From Pseudomonadota bacterium (GTDB taxonomy: Bacteria > Pseudomonadota > Gammaproteobacteria > JAKAQQ01): a DNA stretch of 41,031 nt. A model generated the notes under the pieces. The model saw nothing but the letters and a program-made list of their open reading frames with translations, was not told the origin of the DNA and ran no database searches. Both the position numbers and the translations under genes were made by a program. Location: positions 1 through 41,031 of the forward strand of contig JAKCBQ010000001.1 in NCBI GenBank assembly GCA_021839245.1, in the 5' to 3' direction. Shown one piece after another: positions 1 through 7,732 of this stretch; position 1 is the first letter of the stretch, and each line of letters begins with the position of its first letter.

Positions 1-986
1 TCTTCACCTTTTTTGCCCAGTTGCACAACGTGGGCACGTTTCACTACACGATTCGCACCGCGCTCGTCTACAGCGCGAGCGTGCTTCCGCAGTGGGCGTT
101 CAACGCGTTCCCGATCGCCGTGCTTCTCGGTGCGCTCTTCGGGATCGGCGGCCTCGCGAACCATCACGAGATCGTTGCCATGCGCGCGGCCGGCCTGTCT
201 TTCTCCCGCCTCGCCGCCGGACTTGCGCTCGGATCCCTCCCTCTTCTCGTTCTGGCCGCTCTTCTGGGTCAGTACCTCGCGCCCCCACTCAAGGTCTATG
301 CGGAGACCGATCGTGCGCTCGCGCTCTACAACCAGGTCAGCCTCTTCGGACCAAACGGCATCTGGTTGCGAAACGAACACCGAATCGTCAACATCATGCG
401 GGTGGGCCACGACCACGTCATCGAGGGCGTGAGCGTCTATACCTACGGTCGCGGAGAACGCCTGCGCTCGGCGGGCTATGCGCCGCGCGGTGTCTACCAA
501 CACGGTCTTTGGATCCTCGATGCGTACCGCGCCACCCGCTGGAAAGACGGAAGAACAATCCGCTTGCCTCCGGTCCGGAGGACCGTCCCGGGGCTTCTCG
601 ATCCTGGCCTTTTCAGCGTGCTCGCGGTCAATCCGTCCAACCTTTCCGGGACGGGTCTCTGGTCCTACATCCGCTATCTTCACGCCAACGGATTGAATGC
701 CACCCCGTACGAGACGGCGTTTTGGCACAAGATCGCCTCCGTGTGCACGATTCCGATCATGATCCTTCTCGCCTTGTTTTTTTCGGCCGGACCTATCCGG
801 TCACCTCGCGCCGGACAGCGTCTTTTCCTCGGTATCCTGATCGGAGGACTCTACAAGGCCTTCGACGCCACGTTTCTGCACGCCGGAGCCGTCTTTGGGA
901 TCCCGCCGCTGGTCGTGGCCTTCCTTCCGGTGATGGGGCTTCTGGCCTTGGCTCTTGTCCTCCTCTGGCGAGTGGGCCGCGTCTGA
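1..986 (+). CDS. lptG: LPS export ABC permease LptG, C-terminal part (5' end outside window)
   Basis: Inner-membrane permease of the LptB2FG complex, which extracts lipopolysaccharide and passes it to the LptC/LptA bridge. The reading frame is open from base 3, so the start codon lies upstream; about 327 codons are seen against roughly 350-360 for the family. Two membrane helices run through the opening stretch (around FNAFPIAVLLGALFGIG). Next come the conserved HEIVAMRAAGLS segment (coupling-helix region), a helix near LPLLVLAALLGQYLAP, a large periplasmic beta-jellyroll-like domain (NGIWLRNEHRIVNI to LAVNPSNLSG), and three C-terminal helices. FNAFPIAVLLGAL and the final GIPPLVVAFLPV segment are typical of LptG rather than LptF. 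lptF would be expected just upstream. The assignment is firm. Confidence 0.93.
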   Translation, partial: FTFFAQLHNVGTFHYTIRTALVYSASVLPQWAFNAFPIAVLLGALFGIGGLANHHEIVAMRAAGLSFSRLAAGLALGSLPLLVLAALLGQYLAPPLKVYAETDRALALYNQVSLFGPNGIWLRNEHRIVNIMRVGHDHVIEGVSVYTYGRGERLRSAGYAPRGVYQHGLWILDAYRATRWKDGRTIRLPPVRRTVPGLLDPGLFSVLAVNPSNLSGTGLWSYIRYLHANGLNATPYETAFWHKIASVCTIPIMILLALFFSAGPIRSPRAGQRLFLGILIGGLYKAFDATFLHAGAVFGIPPLVVAFLPVMGLLALALVLLWRVGRV

Positions 987-1012
987 GACCGAGACGCTTC
1001 GGCGATCCTCTG

Positions 1013-1018
1013 TATACT
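1013..1018 (+). promoter_or_regulatory. Possible -10 box (TATACT) for the cytochrome b561 gene
   Basis: TATACT lies 27 bp after the lptG stop and 61 bp before the cytochrome b561 start. No convincing -35 hexamer sits 16-18 bp upstream, so this rests on the -10 match and its position alone. Confidence 0.3.
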
Positions 1019-1079
1019 TGGCGGGAGGCTTCGCCATTCGGCCGGGCCGTCCGTTCCTGAGTTTCTCACGAGCCGCATC

Positions 1080-1655
1080 ATGAGCGAAGACAATCGGGCG
1101 AACGACTGGGGAGGAACGGCCAAGACGCTCCATTGGCTCATCGCCTTTCTCATCTTTGCCCAGCTTGCCCTCGGCTGGGAGGCCGTGCACTGGCCGCTCA
1201 CACCGACCAAGATCGATCTCTTCGTATGGCACAAATCCCTGGGGATGCTCATCCTCGTTCTCGTCGTCCTGCGCCTCCTTTGGCGAATCGGGCATCCTCA
1301 CCCGCCTTACCCCACCCACATGAAGACTTGGGAAAAACGTCTGGCTTCTGGCGTCCACGCACTCCTCTACGCGCTCCTCTTCGCGATGCCGATCTCTGGC
1401 TGGATGCTCAACTCGGCGGCTCACGTCCCGGTCCGTCTCTTTTGGCTCGTGCCGCTGCCTCCGCTCGGGGGCCCCGATCGTGCTCTGGTCCGCCCCCTCC
1501 TGATCGCCCATGTTCTCATGGGCTGGACGCTTGCGGTCCTCATCGTCTTCCACATCATGGCGGCGCTCTACCACCACTTCGTTCGTCGCGACCGGCTTCT
1601 TGTCCGCATGCTTCCGCGCCGGCGGCGGAGGGCGGCGGCACGGGAAGGAGCATAA
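1080..1655 (+). CDS. Cytochrome b561 family protein (CybB/YceJ-like)
   Basis: A 191-residue, four-helix di-heme membrane cytochrome of the bacterial CybB family, which moves electrons between quinols and periplasmic partners. The four helices are near residues 19-36, 48-68, 92-110 and 141-164. The four expected heme-ligand histidines are present: H18 (LHWL), H51 (WHKS), H144 (AHVLMGW) and H158 (FHIM). An arginine-rich tail (MLPRRRRRAAAREG) faces the cytoplasm by the positive-inside rule. The length matches E. coli CybB or YceJ. The next two genes are YceI-type; the b561-YceI pairing (yceJ-yceI) is well known, so electron transfer or quinone handling linked to an isoprenoid-binding periplasmic protein is likely. 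The YceI gene starts 5 bp after the stop, so co-transcription is expected. Confidence 0.9.
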   Translation: MSEDNRANDWGGTAKTLHWLIAFLIFAQLALGWEAVHWPLTPTKIDLFVWHKSLGMLILVLVVLRLLWRIGHPHPPYPTHMKTWEKRLASGVHALLYALLFAMPISGWMLNSAAHVPVRLFWLVPLPPLGGPDRALVRPLLIAHVLMGWTLAVLIVFHIMAALYHHFVRRDRLLVRMLPRRRRRAAAREGA

Positions 1656-1660
1656 GGAGC

Positions 1661-2242
1661 GTGACGTCGGTCGGGCGACCTATCCCACGTCTTCGGACGC
1701 TTCTTTGCGTCGTGCTCCTCGCAGCCTTCTGCGGACAGGCGCGCGCCGCCGTCTGGGTAGGAGGGGGGCCGCAAGGGCGGCTCGGCGTTATCCTCCACTA
1801 TCAGGGGAGCGCCGAGCACGGGCGTTTCACACGCTTTCGGGTCCGTCTCGTCACCCGTCACGGAGCCCCTGAGACCCTCCGCGTCGTCGTGAAGACCGCT
1901 TCGTTCACCTTGGCCAGTGCTCTCCTGGACAGCGCGGCACGCGGCCGCGCGTGGTTCGACGCCCGACGTGACCCCGAAGCGGTCTACACCGCAGAGCACT
2001 TGCGGGCCGTTCCCGGTGGGGTTCAGGCCGATGGTGTTCTCGAGCTCAAAGGGATCGCCCATCCTCTGGATTTCGTCATGCACGTTGCGCAAGCGGGTCC
2101 CCGTGCGCTCGTGCTCCGCGGCCGGGTCGTCGTTTCGCGTCTCCGCTACCGGATCGGAACCGGGGCCTGGTCCAAGACCGATCTCATCGGCAACCGCGTC
2201 GATCTCGTCTTTCGCGTCCCGCTCACCCGGGTGGGACACTGA
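1661..2242 (+). CDS. Periplasmic YceI-family isoprenoid-binding protein
   Basis: A 193-residue secreted protein with a YceI (lipocalin-like beta-barrel) domain; family members bind polyprenyl or ubiquinone-like lipids. The GTG at 1661 was chosen because GGAAGGAG ends 10 bp upstream and it puts a proper signal peptide first (hydrophobic TLLCVVLLAAFCG, cleavage near QARAA). The YceI signature is visible: an early strand pair (RLGVILHYQGSAEHGRFTRF), then ARAWFD-type and DPEAVYTAE segments, GVLELKGIAHPLDFVMHV (the LTLRGVT-like strand), and a C-terminal YRIGTGAW...IGNRVDLVFRVPL. It directly follows the b561 gene and precedes a second YceI-like gene, so one operon is likely. The family call is solid; the ligand is inferred. 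Confidence 0.82.
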   Translation: MTSVGRPIPRLRTLLCVVLLAAFCGQARAAVWVGGGPQGRLGVILHYQGSAEHGRFTRFRVRLVTRHGAPETLRVVVKTASFTLASALLDSAARGRAWFDARRDPEAVYTAEHLRAVPGGVQADGVLELKGIAHPLDFVMHVAQAGPRALVLRGRVVVSRLRYRIGTGAWSKTDLIGNRVDLVFRVPLTRVGH

Positions 2243-2261
2243 GACGACACACATTCCTGTC

Positions 2262-3074
2262 GTGGAGTGGGCGCGCCCCGGGCTCCGGCGAAGAGCGGGG
2301 CTCCTTGCGGTTCTCGCGCTGCTGCTCGCGGGTTGTGCGCCGCCATCTCCTCCTGTACGGATCGTCCAAACCCCTGTCCGGAAGGATCGCTCCCTGCTCT
2401 TCCGTCTGGCCGCCCTGGGCCCCACGGGGGGGCGGATTTACGGGACGGTGGGAGGGCGCGGCCGCATCTTGGTCTTCGTGCGCCGGGCCGGTCCTCTGGC
2501 GGTCTTCGGACACAACCACGTCGTCTCGAGCCGCTGGTTCACCGGAATCGTCCGTGTGGGTCCTCATCCTGCGGCCCTCTTCTGCCTGCCTTTGACCAAT
2601 CTGTCGATCGACAGACCGGCCCTTCGGCGGGCCGCGGGAGCGGGTTTTGGCGGCACGCTCGCGCCCGCGCTGCGCCGGGCGACGGATCGCCACATGCTCG
2701 AGTCGCTGCGAGCCCGCCGCCACCCCGATCTCTTGCTGCTCGTTCGGCCGGCGAGGGCGCACGCCTCGACGACCGCTCGGAGCTTGAGGCTCGAAGTGAT
2801 CCTGAATGGTCGTCGGCGCACCCTCAAGAACGTCCGTCTTCGTGTGCGCGAGGCGCCCGAGACGCTTGACGTGCGTGCCCGATTCCGCATCCGTCAGACC
2901 GCCTTCGACCTCACGCCGTACAGCATTCTCGGCGGTGGACTCCGCGTGCGCAACACGCTCCGCGTCGTGGCGCGGATCGTGGTCGTGCGCCTCCGTTCGC
3001 GTGCCGCGCTCGACGCTCTCGAGACAAACTGGTGCGGTCTCCATCCGCCTCATCTTGGGGGGAGGGCACCCTGA
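2262..3074 (+). CDS. YceI-like lipoprotein
   Basis: A 270-residue predicted lipoprotein. A short arginine-rich n-region and hydrophobic core end in a lipobox, LLAGC, with the lipidated cysteine at residue 25 when GTG 2262 is the start. The body resembles a divergent YceI-like domain: AGPLAVFGHNHVVSS near residues 77-91 matches the family's 'GHdH' strand, and TPYSILGGGLRVRN near the C-terminus matches the 'PfS...GgalrV' strand. It lies 19 bp after the secreted YceI gene and overlaps the next gene by 43 bp, which supports one transcript. Having one soluble and one lipid-anchored YceI-like protein beside a b561 suggests two partners for the same redox or lipid task; that is inference. No strong Shine-Dalgarno precedes the GTG. 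Confidence 0.7.
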   Translation: MEWARPGLRRRAGLLAVLALLLAGCAPPSPPVRIVQTPVRKDRSLLFRLAALGPTGGRIYGTVGGRGRILVFVRRAGPLAVFGHNHVVSSRWFTGIVRVGPHPAALFCLPLTNLSIDRPALRRAAGAGFGGTLAPALRRATDRHMLESLRARRHPDLLLLVRPARAHASTTARSLRLEVILNGRRRTLKNVRLRVREAPETLDVRARFRIRQTAFDLTPYSILGGGLRVRNTLRVVARIVVVRLRSRAALDALETNWCGLHPPHLGGRAP

Positions 3075-3862
3075 GCGTACGTTCGCGCTCCCCGTCACGT
3101 ACCGTCTGGAAACCCCGCCGGCGTCGCTCCCTCGTCGTTGCGAGCGACTTCGGTCCGGGCAGCCTTTACGTCGGTCAGCTCCACGCCGTGCTCGCGCAAC
3201 GGCCGGACGGGATTCCGCTCGTCGACTTCGCCCACGATCTCGCGCCCTTCGCGCCCCGGGCCGCCGGGCTCCTTCTGGCCGCCCACTGGCCGTTTCTCCC
3301 TCCGGACTCCCTTCTTCTTGCGGTGGTCGACCCGGGCGTCGGCGGGCCCCGGGCGGCGGCTGTGATCGAACACGAGGCGGTGACCTGCGTCGGTCCCGAT
3401 AACGGAATCTTCGCCCCGCTTCTCCGCCGCCTCGGCGGACGCGCTCGGGCTTTTCGCCTCGCGATCCCGCGCGATCTTCCCTCCGTGAGTTTTCATGGCC
3501 GCGATCTCTTTGCCCCCGCGGCGGTCGCGATCCTCGCCGGGCGTGCGCCCTCGCTTGTCGCGAGCACCCGACTCGACGCCGGCGAGGGCTCGTGGGACGA
3601 CGTCGATGAAATCATCCACATCGACCGCTACGGCAACGCGATGACCGGTCGCCGCGCTTTCACGCGCACGGGTCGCGATACGCTCCTTGTGGGACGCCGC
3701 CGGCTCGGGCACGCCCGGGTGTTCGAGGAGGCGAGGGGTCCGTTCTGGTATGCCAATTCGGCGGGGCTCGTCGAGATCGCCTCGCCCCGGGGATCCGCCG
3801 CGGATCTTCTCGGACTCACCGTCGGGAGACCGTTGCGCTGGGCTCGGACGTCCGGTCGGTAA
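3032..3862 (+). CDS. SAM hydroxide adenosyltransferase (DUF62 / SAM hydrolase family)
   Basis: Member of the S-adenosylmethionine hydrolase / chlorinase-fluorinase superfamily; bacterial members without a halide site cleave SAM to adenosine and methionine using activated water. Family motifs seen: SDFGPGSLYVG near residues 38-48, VVDPGVGG near 98-105, GPDNG near 121-125, and SFHGRDLFAPAA in the middle. The C-terminal domain has the IDRYGNAMT segment and ends in FWYANSAGLVEIA. The length of 276 residues is normal. Two starts are possible: GTG 3032, inside the upstream gene and lacking a Shine-Dalgarno, or a non-standard CTG at 3071 just after a GGGGAGG sequence. No reason for its link to the YceI/b561 genes is known to me. 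Confidence 0.85.
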   Translation: MRSPSASSWGEGTLSVRSRSPSRTVWKPRRRRSLVVASDFGPGSLYVGQLHAVLAQRPDGIPLVDFAHDLAPFAPRAAGLLLAAHWPFLPPDSLLLAVVDPGVGGPRAAAVIEHEAVTCVGPDNGIFAPLLRRLGGRARAFRLAIPRDLPSVSFHGRDLFAPAAVAILAGRAPSLVASTRLDAGEGSWDDVDEIIHIDRYGNAMTGRRAFTRTGRDTLLVGRRRLGHARVFEEARGPFWYANSAGLVEIASPRGSAADLLGLTVGRPLRWARTSGR

Positions 3863-3998
3863 GAGCGCCGGATCGGCGCGGTGCCCGCGCGAGCGGGCGT
3901 GGAGAGGGGAGGGATGCGCTCAACGTCCGCCCATGGGTGACGGGGGGCGCCGACCGAGGACCGGGGCTCCGTCATCTTCAGAGGGCGTCCCGCTGCCC

Positions 3999-4004
3999 TA
4001 GAAT
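3999..4004 (+). promoter_or_regulatory. Possible -10 box (TAGAAT) for the glutathione S-transferase gene
   Basis: TAGAAT lies 54 bp before the GTG start, in the roughly 195 bp gap after the SAM hydrolase gene. No good -35 is seen at the right distance. The same hexamer precedes other genes in the window (26147, 34533). Confidence 0.35.
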
Positions 4005-4057
4005 GCCCTCAAGTCTTCCGTCGTGGGCATTGCCCCTGGGTCAAAGGAGCGCTTCTC

Positions 4058-4702
4058 GTGCAACTTATCGGCATGCTCGATTCGCCCTACGTGCGTCGTG
4101 TGGCGATCGCTTTCTACATCCTTGAACTCCCGTTCGAGCATCTTCCGCTCTCGGTCTTCCGGGCTTTCGATCGGTTCCGTGCAATCAATCCGGTCGTGAA
4201 GGCTCCGACCCTCGTCTGCGACGACGGGACGGTGCTCATGGATTCGACGCTGATTCTGGATTACGCGGAGTCTCTCGCCGCGCCCCGATCGCTCATCCCC
4301 CGCGACGGTCACGAACGTCGGTCGGCCCTCCGCTCGCTCGGGTTGGCCTTGGCCGCTTGCGAAAAGACGATCCAGTTTCTGTACGAGAGGACCCTGCGTG
4401 CGCCCGAGAAAAGGGACGAGTCGCTGGCGAAGCGCGTGCTCGGACAAATGCACGCCGCCTACGGCGAGCTCGAGACGACACTCGCCGCGCGTGCGGACGG
4501 GCTGTCCTCCTCACAACGGATCGGTCTGGCCGATCTCACGACGGCGGTCGCCTGGAACTTTACTGTGCGCAAGCTTCCGGACGTCATCGCGCCCGAGGCG
4601 TATTCGCGCTTGAGGGCTCTCTCCGCCTGGGCGGAAGAGCGGCCCGAGTTCAAGGCTGTCCCTTACGACGAGGAAGGCGTTCGTGTCGTCTCGAGGACAT
4701 GA
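4058..4702 (+). CDS. Glutathione S-transferase family protein
   Basis: A 214-residue cytosolic GST-fold protein. The thioredoxin-like N-terminal domain opens with MQLIGMLDSPYVRRVAIA, where Ser9 of SPYVRR sits at the usual glutathione-activating position. NPVVKAPTLV carries the cis-proline and LMDSTLILDY the glutathione gamma-Glu binding Ser. The helical C-terminal domain follows from about residue 90 and includes RIGLADLTTAVA, the conserved N-capping aspartate region. GTG 4058 is backed by AAAGGAG 9 bp upstream. It resembles the YibF/zeta-like bacterial GSTs; the substrate is unknown. It is a single-gene unit, convergent with the two-component genes. Confidence 0.85.
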   Translation: MQLIGMLDSPYVRRVAIAFYILELPFEHLPLSVFRAFDRFRAINPVVKAPTLVCDDGTVLMDSTLILDYAESLAAPRSLIPRDGHERRSALRSLGLALAACEKTIQFLYERTLRAPEKRDESLAKRVLGQMHAAYGELETTLAARADGLSSSQRIGLADLTTAVAWNFTVRKLPDVIAPEAYSRLRALSAWAEERPEFKAVPYDEEGVRVVSRT

Positions 4703-4804
4703 GAAAGAGGACTCTTTCCGCACGAAACGAATCCGGAGGGCCGAGCGCGGACGGGAGGGACCGAACGCGTGCGCTCGCCTCGTCTGCGGCGTGAGTGCGC
4801 CCGC

Positions 4805-6133
4805 TCAAGGATTCGGGTGTTCCGCCGTTTCCGCGGAGGCGCCCGCCGCCGGCGTTCCGGGGAAGGTGACGGCGACGCGGGTTCCCCCGCCCAGTCTTGC
4901 GGTGATCTTGACTTCGGCGTTGTGGAGGCGTGCGATGCGGCCGACGGTCCGCAAACCCAGCCCCACCGTCACCCCCGGACGTGGGCGGAGGGGCGCAAGG
5001 AGAGCTTGGGCCTTGGTGGGATCAAGACCCGGACCGCGGTCCTCGACGGTGAGGACGCAGCCCGTGGGGGTCGTCTCGAGACGGACGTGAATGGCCGTAC
5101 GGGCGTGGCGGACGGCGTTGTCCACGAGATTGGTGACGAGACGGACCAGCGCCAGCGGACGGCCGTGGAGAGGGCAACTCGCAGGGGTCTCGAGGACGAT
5201 GGCTGTCTCCCCACGACGGTAACGGTCGACGACTTCACGCACGAGCGGGACGAAGTCGATTGCGGCCGGGGATTCCTCGCTGCCGTGCCGCGCGTAGTCG
5301 AGAAAACGGCCGATGATTCGATCCATGTCGTCGAGGTCCTGCCCCATGCCTTGGGCGAGCTCCGGTTCGAGCTGGTCCGACGAAAGTTCGAGGGCCAGCC
5401 GCATCCGCGTGAGCGGGGTGCGGAGATCGTGCGAGATCCCGGCGAGAATCTCGCGGTGGTCCTCGGCCCGGGTGTGGAGGTCCTCGACCATGCGGTTGAT
5501 CCCCGCACTCAACCGGCGGAGTTCGCGCGCCCCTTGCTCGCGCAGAGGCGGTGGGGGTGCGCCGCGGCCGATCGCCTCCGCAGCTTCCGTCACCCGATGG
5601 AGTTGGCGGCTGAGACGGTTGCTTACGAGGACGGCTCCGAGGGCAGCGACGAGGAGTCCGAAGACGAGTCCGAGGAGGGTCGTGTAGGGGAGGGCGCGCC
5701 AGAACGGACTCTCGGGGACGACGAGCCAGTAGTTCCGGCGGGCGTGGGGGACGGGAAGCCGGATCCAGAGTTCGTGGGTGTGTTTCTCTTCGACGAGACC
5801 GGTCTTGGGGCCGAGATGGCGGACAAGGATGCGGACGAAGGGGTCCGAGCGGGCGAAGGTTCGCAAGGGGCCTTGCGGGGGGATCCAGGCCACACGCGCT
5901 CCCGTGCCGGCCACGAGCGCGCGGGCGCGGCTCCGCCGACTCGCCGGGGGGAGGCGGATGAGCTCGCGGTCGACCACGACGGCCATGTCGGCCACGGGAT
6001 GCTGATGGGCCCCGTGGCTGTAGAGATCGACGAGTGTCCGGGTGATCACGAGCCAACCGATCTGGCTCACGAGGATGAGAACGGCGATGAGCACCGCGGT
6101 GCGGGCAAAGAGGGTGCGGGGGAGGATTCTCAA
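4805..6133 (-). CDS. EnvZ-type sensor histidine kinase
   Basis: A 442-residue membrane histidine kinase. One helix lies near residues 11-31, a periplasmic sensor domain covers about 32-148, and a second helix about 150-170; a HAMP domain follows (SNRLSRQLHRVTEAAEAIG). The HisKA box is ISHDLRTPLTRMR with phospho-acceptor H235. The HATPase domain has the N box NLVDNAVRHA (339), the G1 box EDRGPGL (364-370) and GLGL (391-394). The HAMP-H-box spacing and sequence resemble EnvZ. It overlaps the upstream response-regulator gene by 4 bp (ATGA), so the two are translationally coupled. The stimulus is unknown; the linked genes give no firm clue. Confidence 0.9.
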   Translation of the reverse strand: MRILPRTLFARTAVLIAVLILVSQIGWLVITRTLVDLYSHGAHQHPVADMAVVVDRELIRLPPASRRSRARALVAGTGARVAWIPPQGPLRTFARSDPFVRILVRHLGPKTGLVEEKHTHELWIRLPVPHARRNYWLVVPESPFWRALPYTTLLGLVFGLLVAALGAVLVSNRLSRQLHRVTEAAEAIGRGAPPPPLREQGARELRRLSAGINRMVEDLHTRAEDHREILAGISHDLRTPLTRMRLALELSSDQLEPELAQGMGQDLDDMDRIIGRFLDYARHGSEESPAAIDFVPLVREVVDRYRRGETAIVLETPASCPLHGRPLALVRLVTNLVDNAVRHARTAIHVRLETTPTGCVLTVEDRGPGLDPTKAQALLAPLRPRPGVTVGLGLRTVGRIARLHNAEVKITARLGGGTRVAVTFPGTPAAGASAETAEHPNP

Positions 6134-6876
6134 GGTGTCGGCTCGGCAGGAACGGGCTCATCGGGCACGAAGACGTAGCCGTAGCCCCATACCGTCTGGA
6201 TGCGTTCGGGGTGCGACGGGTCGTCTTCGAGAAGGCGTCTCAGACGGGAAATCTGGATGTCCATGCTCCGGTCGTTGGGAAGGTACACCCGCCCGCGGGA
6301 CGATTGGGTGAGACGCTCGCGCGAAAGAGGTTGGCGGGGGTGGCAAACGAGGGCCTCGAGAACGGCATACTCGCCACTGGTGAGCGGGATTCGCTCCCCG
6401 TTCTTCACGAGCCGCCGGTTGCGTGTGTCGAGCTGGAAGGGCCCGAAGGTGATGACACCCCCCGTCGGCCGCGGGGCGCCGGGGATCGGAGGTGACGGCC
6501 GGCGGCGGAGCACCGACTGGATGCGGGCGATGAGCTCCCGGGGGCTGAACGGTTTGGCGAGATAGTCGTCGGCGCCAAGCTCGAGCCCGCTGACGCGGCT
6601 CGCTTCGTCGCCGCGTGCGGTGAGCATGATGATCGGGATGTCCTCGCCGCGTGCGCGAAGACGACGGCATACGCTGAGACCGTCCTCACCGGGCAGCATG
6701 AGGTCGAGAATGACGAGCGCGTAGACGTGGCGGTGCAGAAGCCGGTCGAGCTCGGGGGCCGTGGCGGCGGTGTCGACCGTGTAGCCCTTTTCGCTCAGGT
6801 AGCGGCGAAGGAGATTGCGGAGCTGGGGATCGTCGTCCAGAACGACGATGCGGCAGGGAGATTCGTCCATGCGCAC
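6130..6876 (-). CDS. OmpR/PhoB-family response regulator
   Basis: Partner of the downstream kinase. The receiver domain (about residues 8-120) has the acidic pair D14-D16, phospho-acceptor D58 in VILDLMLPGEDG, T86 and K108 (LAKPFSPREL). The C-terminal winged helix (about 145-240) starts FGPFQLDTRNRRL and has the recognition-helix region RSMDIQISRLRRLLE and the wing IQTVWGYGYVF, as in OmpR. The length of 248 is typical. The start may be GTG 6876 or the in-frame ATG at 6870; neither has a clear Shine-Dalgarno. The gene faces away from the NERD-like gene, and a small inverted repeat lies just upstream, possibly an autoregulatory site. Confidence 0.9.
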   Translation of the reverse strand: MRMDESPCRIVVLDDDPQLRNLLRRYLSEKGYTVDTAATAPELDRLLHRHVYALVILDLMLPGEDGLSVCRRLRARGEDIPIIMLTARGDEASRVSGLELGADDYLAKPFSPRELIARIQSVLRRRPSPPIPGAPRPTGGVITFGPFQLDTRNRRLVKNGERIPLTSGEYAVLEALVCHPRQPLSRERLTQSSRGRVYLPNDRSMDIQISRLRRLLEDDPSHPERIQTVWGYGYVFVPDEPVPAEPTP

Positions 6877-6881
6877 AGTCT

Positions 6882-6897
6882 AGGAGTTTTGGCTCCT
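6882..6897. repeat. Short inverted repeat upstream of the response regulator
   Basis: AGGAG and CTCCT are separated by six bases, starting 6 bp upstream of the regulator's GTG. It could be a small leader hairpin or a binding site. Five-base arms can arise by chance. Confidence 0.25.
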
Positions 6898-7156
6898 GAC
6901 GTTACGCCCGATCGTATCCGGATGTTTCTCGACCGGCGAGCGAGGATTTCGCGCTTTTTCGCTCTGGGAGCTCCGGGTGGAACCCAGATTTCCCCCGGGA
7001 TTCGGGCCGATCGTGGGGGCGTTCACGGCGGGCGGGAGTCGAGGCGTTTCGCCGTGGATGCTCCGCACTCCGCGCCGTCAGCGCATCGTGGGCGTGTACA
7101 CAGGAGACCCGAGGAATGCCGGACGAAGCGGTTCGCGCCCCGGGGATCCCGTCGGA

Positions 7157-7162
7157 TAGAAT
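7157..7162 (+). promoter_or_regulatory. Possible -10 box (TAGAAT) for the NERD-like gene
   Basis: TAGAAT lies 28 bp before ATG 7191. If real, transcription would start near 7169 and the upstream in-frame ATGs (7116, 7161) could not be used from this promoter. No strong -35 is visible. Confidence 0.3.
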
Positions 7163-7190
7163 GTCGCCAACAAACGATGCAACAGTCGTC

Positions 7191-7697
7191 ATGCTTTTTT
7201 TTGACCGCTGGCGTGGTTTCCGCGCCCGCTTTGACCGTCGACTGCGCGCGCTTCTGGGCCGGGAAAGGATCGTCCGGGACGTCTCGCTCCACGAGGTGGA
7301 CGACGAATACCTGCACATCGACTACGTCTTTCCGGTCGGTCGGCGGATCCTGCTCGTGGATTTGATCGATTACCGCGGTCATGTCTTTGGGGCTGAGACT
7401 CTCCGTCAGTGGACGGTGCTCGATCGGGGTCGGCGCCATGTCTTCGACAACCCCTTGATGGCCGCCCACAACAAACGCGAGGCACTGCGAAACCTCTTGG
7501 GTGAGACCCCCGTCTATGAGTCGTACCTGGTTTTCCCGGACGAGACGACGTTCGGGCGGGATCTCCCGGGCAACGTCCTATGTGCTTCGCCCTTCTTCCA
7601 AAAACTCGAATCCGTTCGAGCGGACGGTTCGGAGCCGGACAACGCTCTCCCCTGGGATGAGCTCGCCAAGAAAATCGAGGACAATCGCCTTTTGTGA
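7191..7697 (+). CDS. NERD-domain-like protein with altered catalytic positions
   Basis: A 168-residue protein (190 or more if an earlier start at 7116 or 7161 is used). The segment from about residue 38 to 103 follows the NERD (nuclease-related) pattern: HIDYVFPVG (canonical 'D-vvi-p-g'), then LVDLIDYRGHVFG where the family has 'viEvKnyrG', then a W, and later FDNPLMAAHNKREALRNLL, matching the 'NPl-Q...hv..L' helix. The aspartate in HIDYVF is kept, but E-x-K reads D57-L-I59, so nuclease activity is doubtful. A leucine-poor tail follows. ATG 7191 was preferred because a TAGAAT lies 28 bp upstream; ATG 7116 has an AGGAG 9 bp before it and is a real alternative. The function is unknown. Confidence 0.6.
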   Translation: MLFFDRWRGFRARFDRRLRALLGRERIVRDVSLHEVDDEYLHIDYVFPVGRRILLVDLIDYRGHVFGAETLRQWTVLDRGRRHVFDNPLMAAHNKREALRNLLGETPVYESYLVFPDETTFGRDLPGNVLCASPFFQKLESVRADGSEPDNALPWDELAKKIEDNRLL

Positions 7698-7732
7698 TCC
7701 GGGGCGCCGCCGTTGATGGATCGTGACGTCCG

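Noticed and set aside
4703..4718. Hairpin GAAAGAG/CTCTTTC right after the GST stop
   Set aside because: The loop is only two bases and there is no T-tract on either strand; too weak to call a terminator.
4769..6178. Long open frame on the plus strand opposite the histidine kinase gene
   Set aside because: It is antisense to well-supported kinase and regulator genes; its translation is rich in Glu/Asp/Arg/Gly with no domain, as expected from a GC-rich gene's complement.
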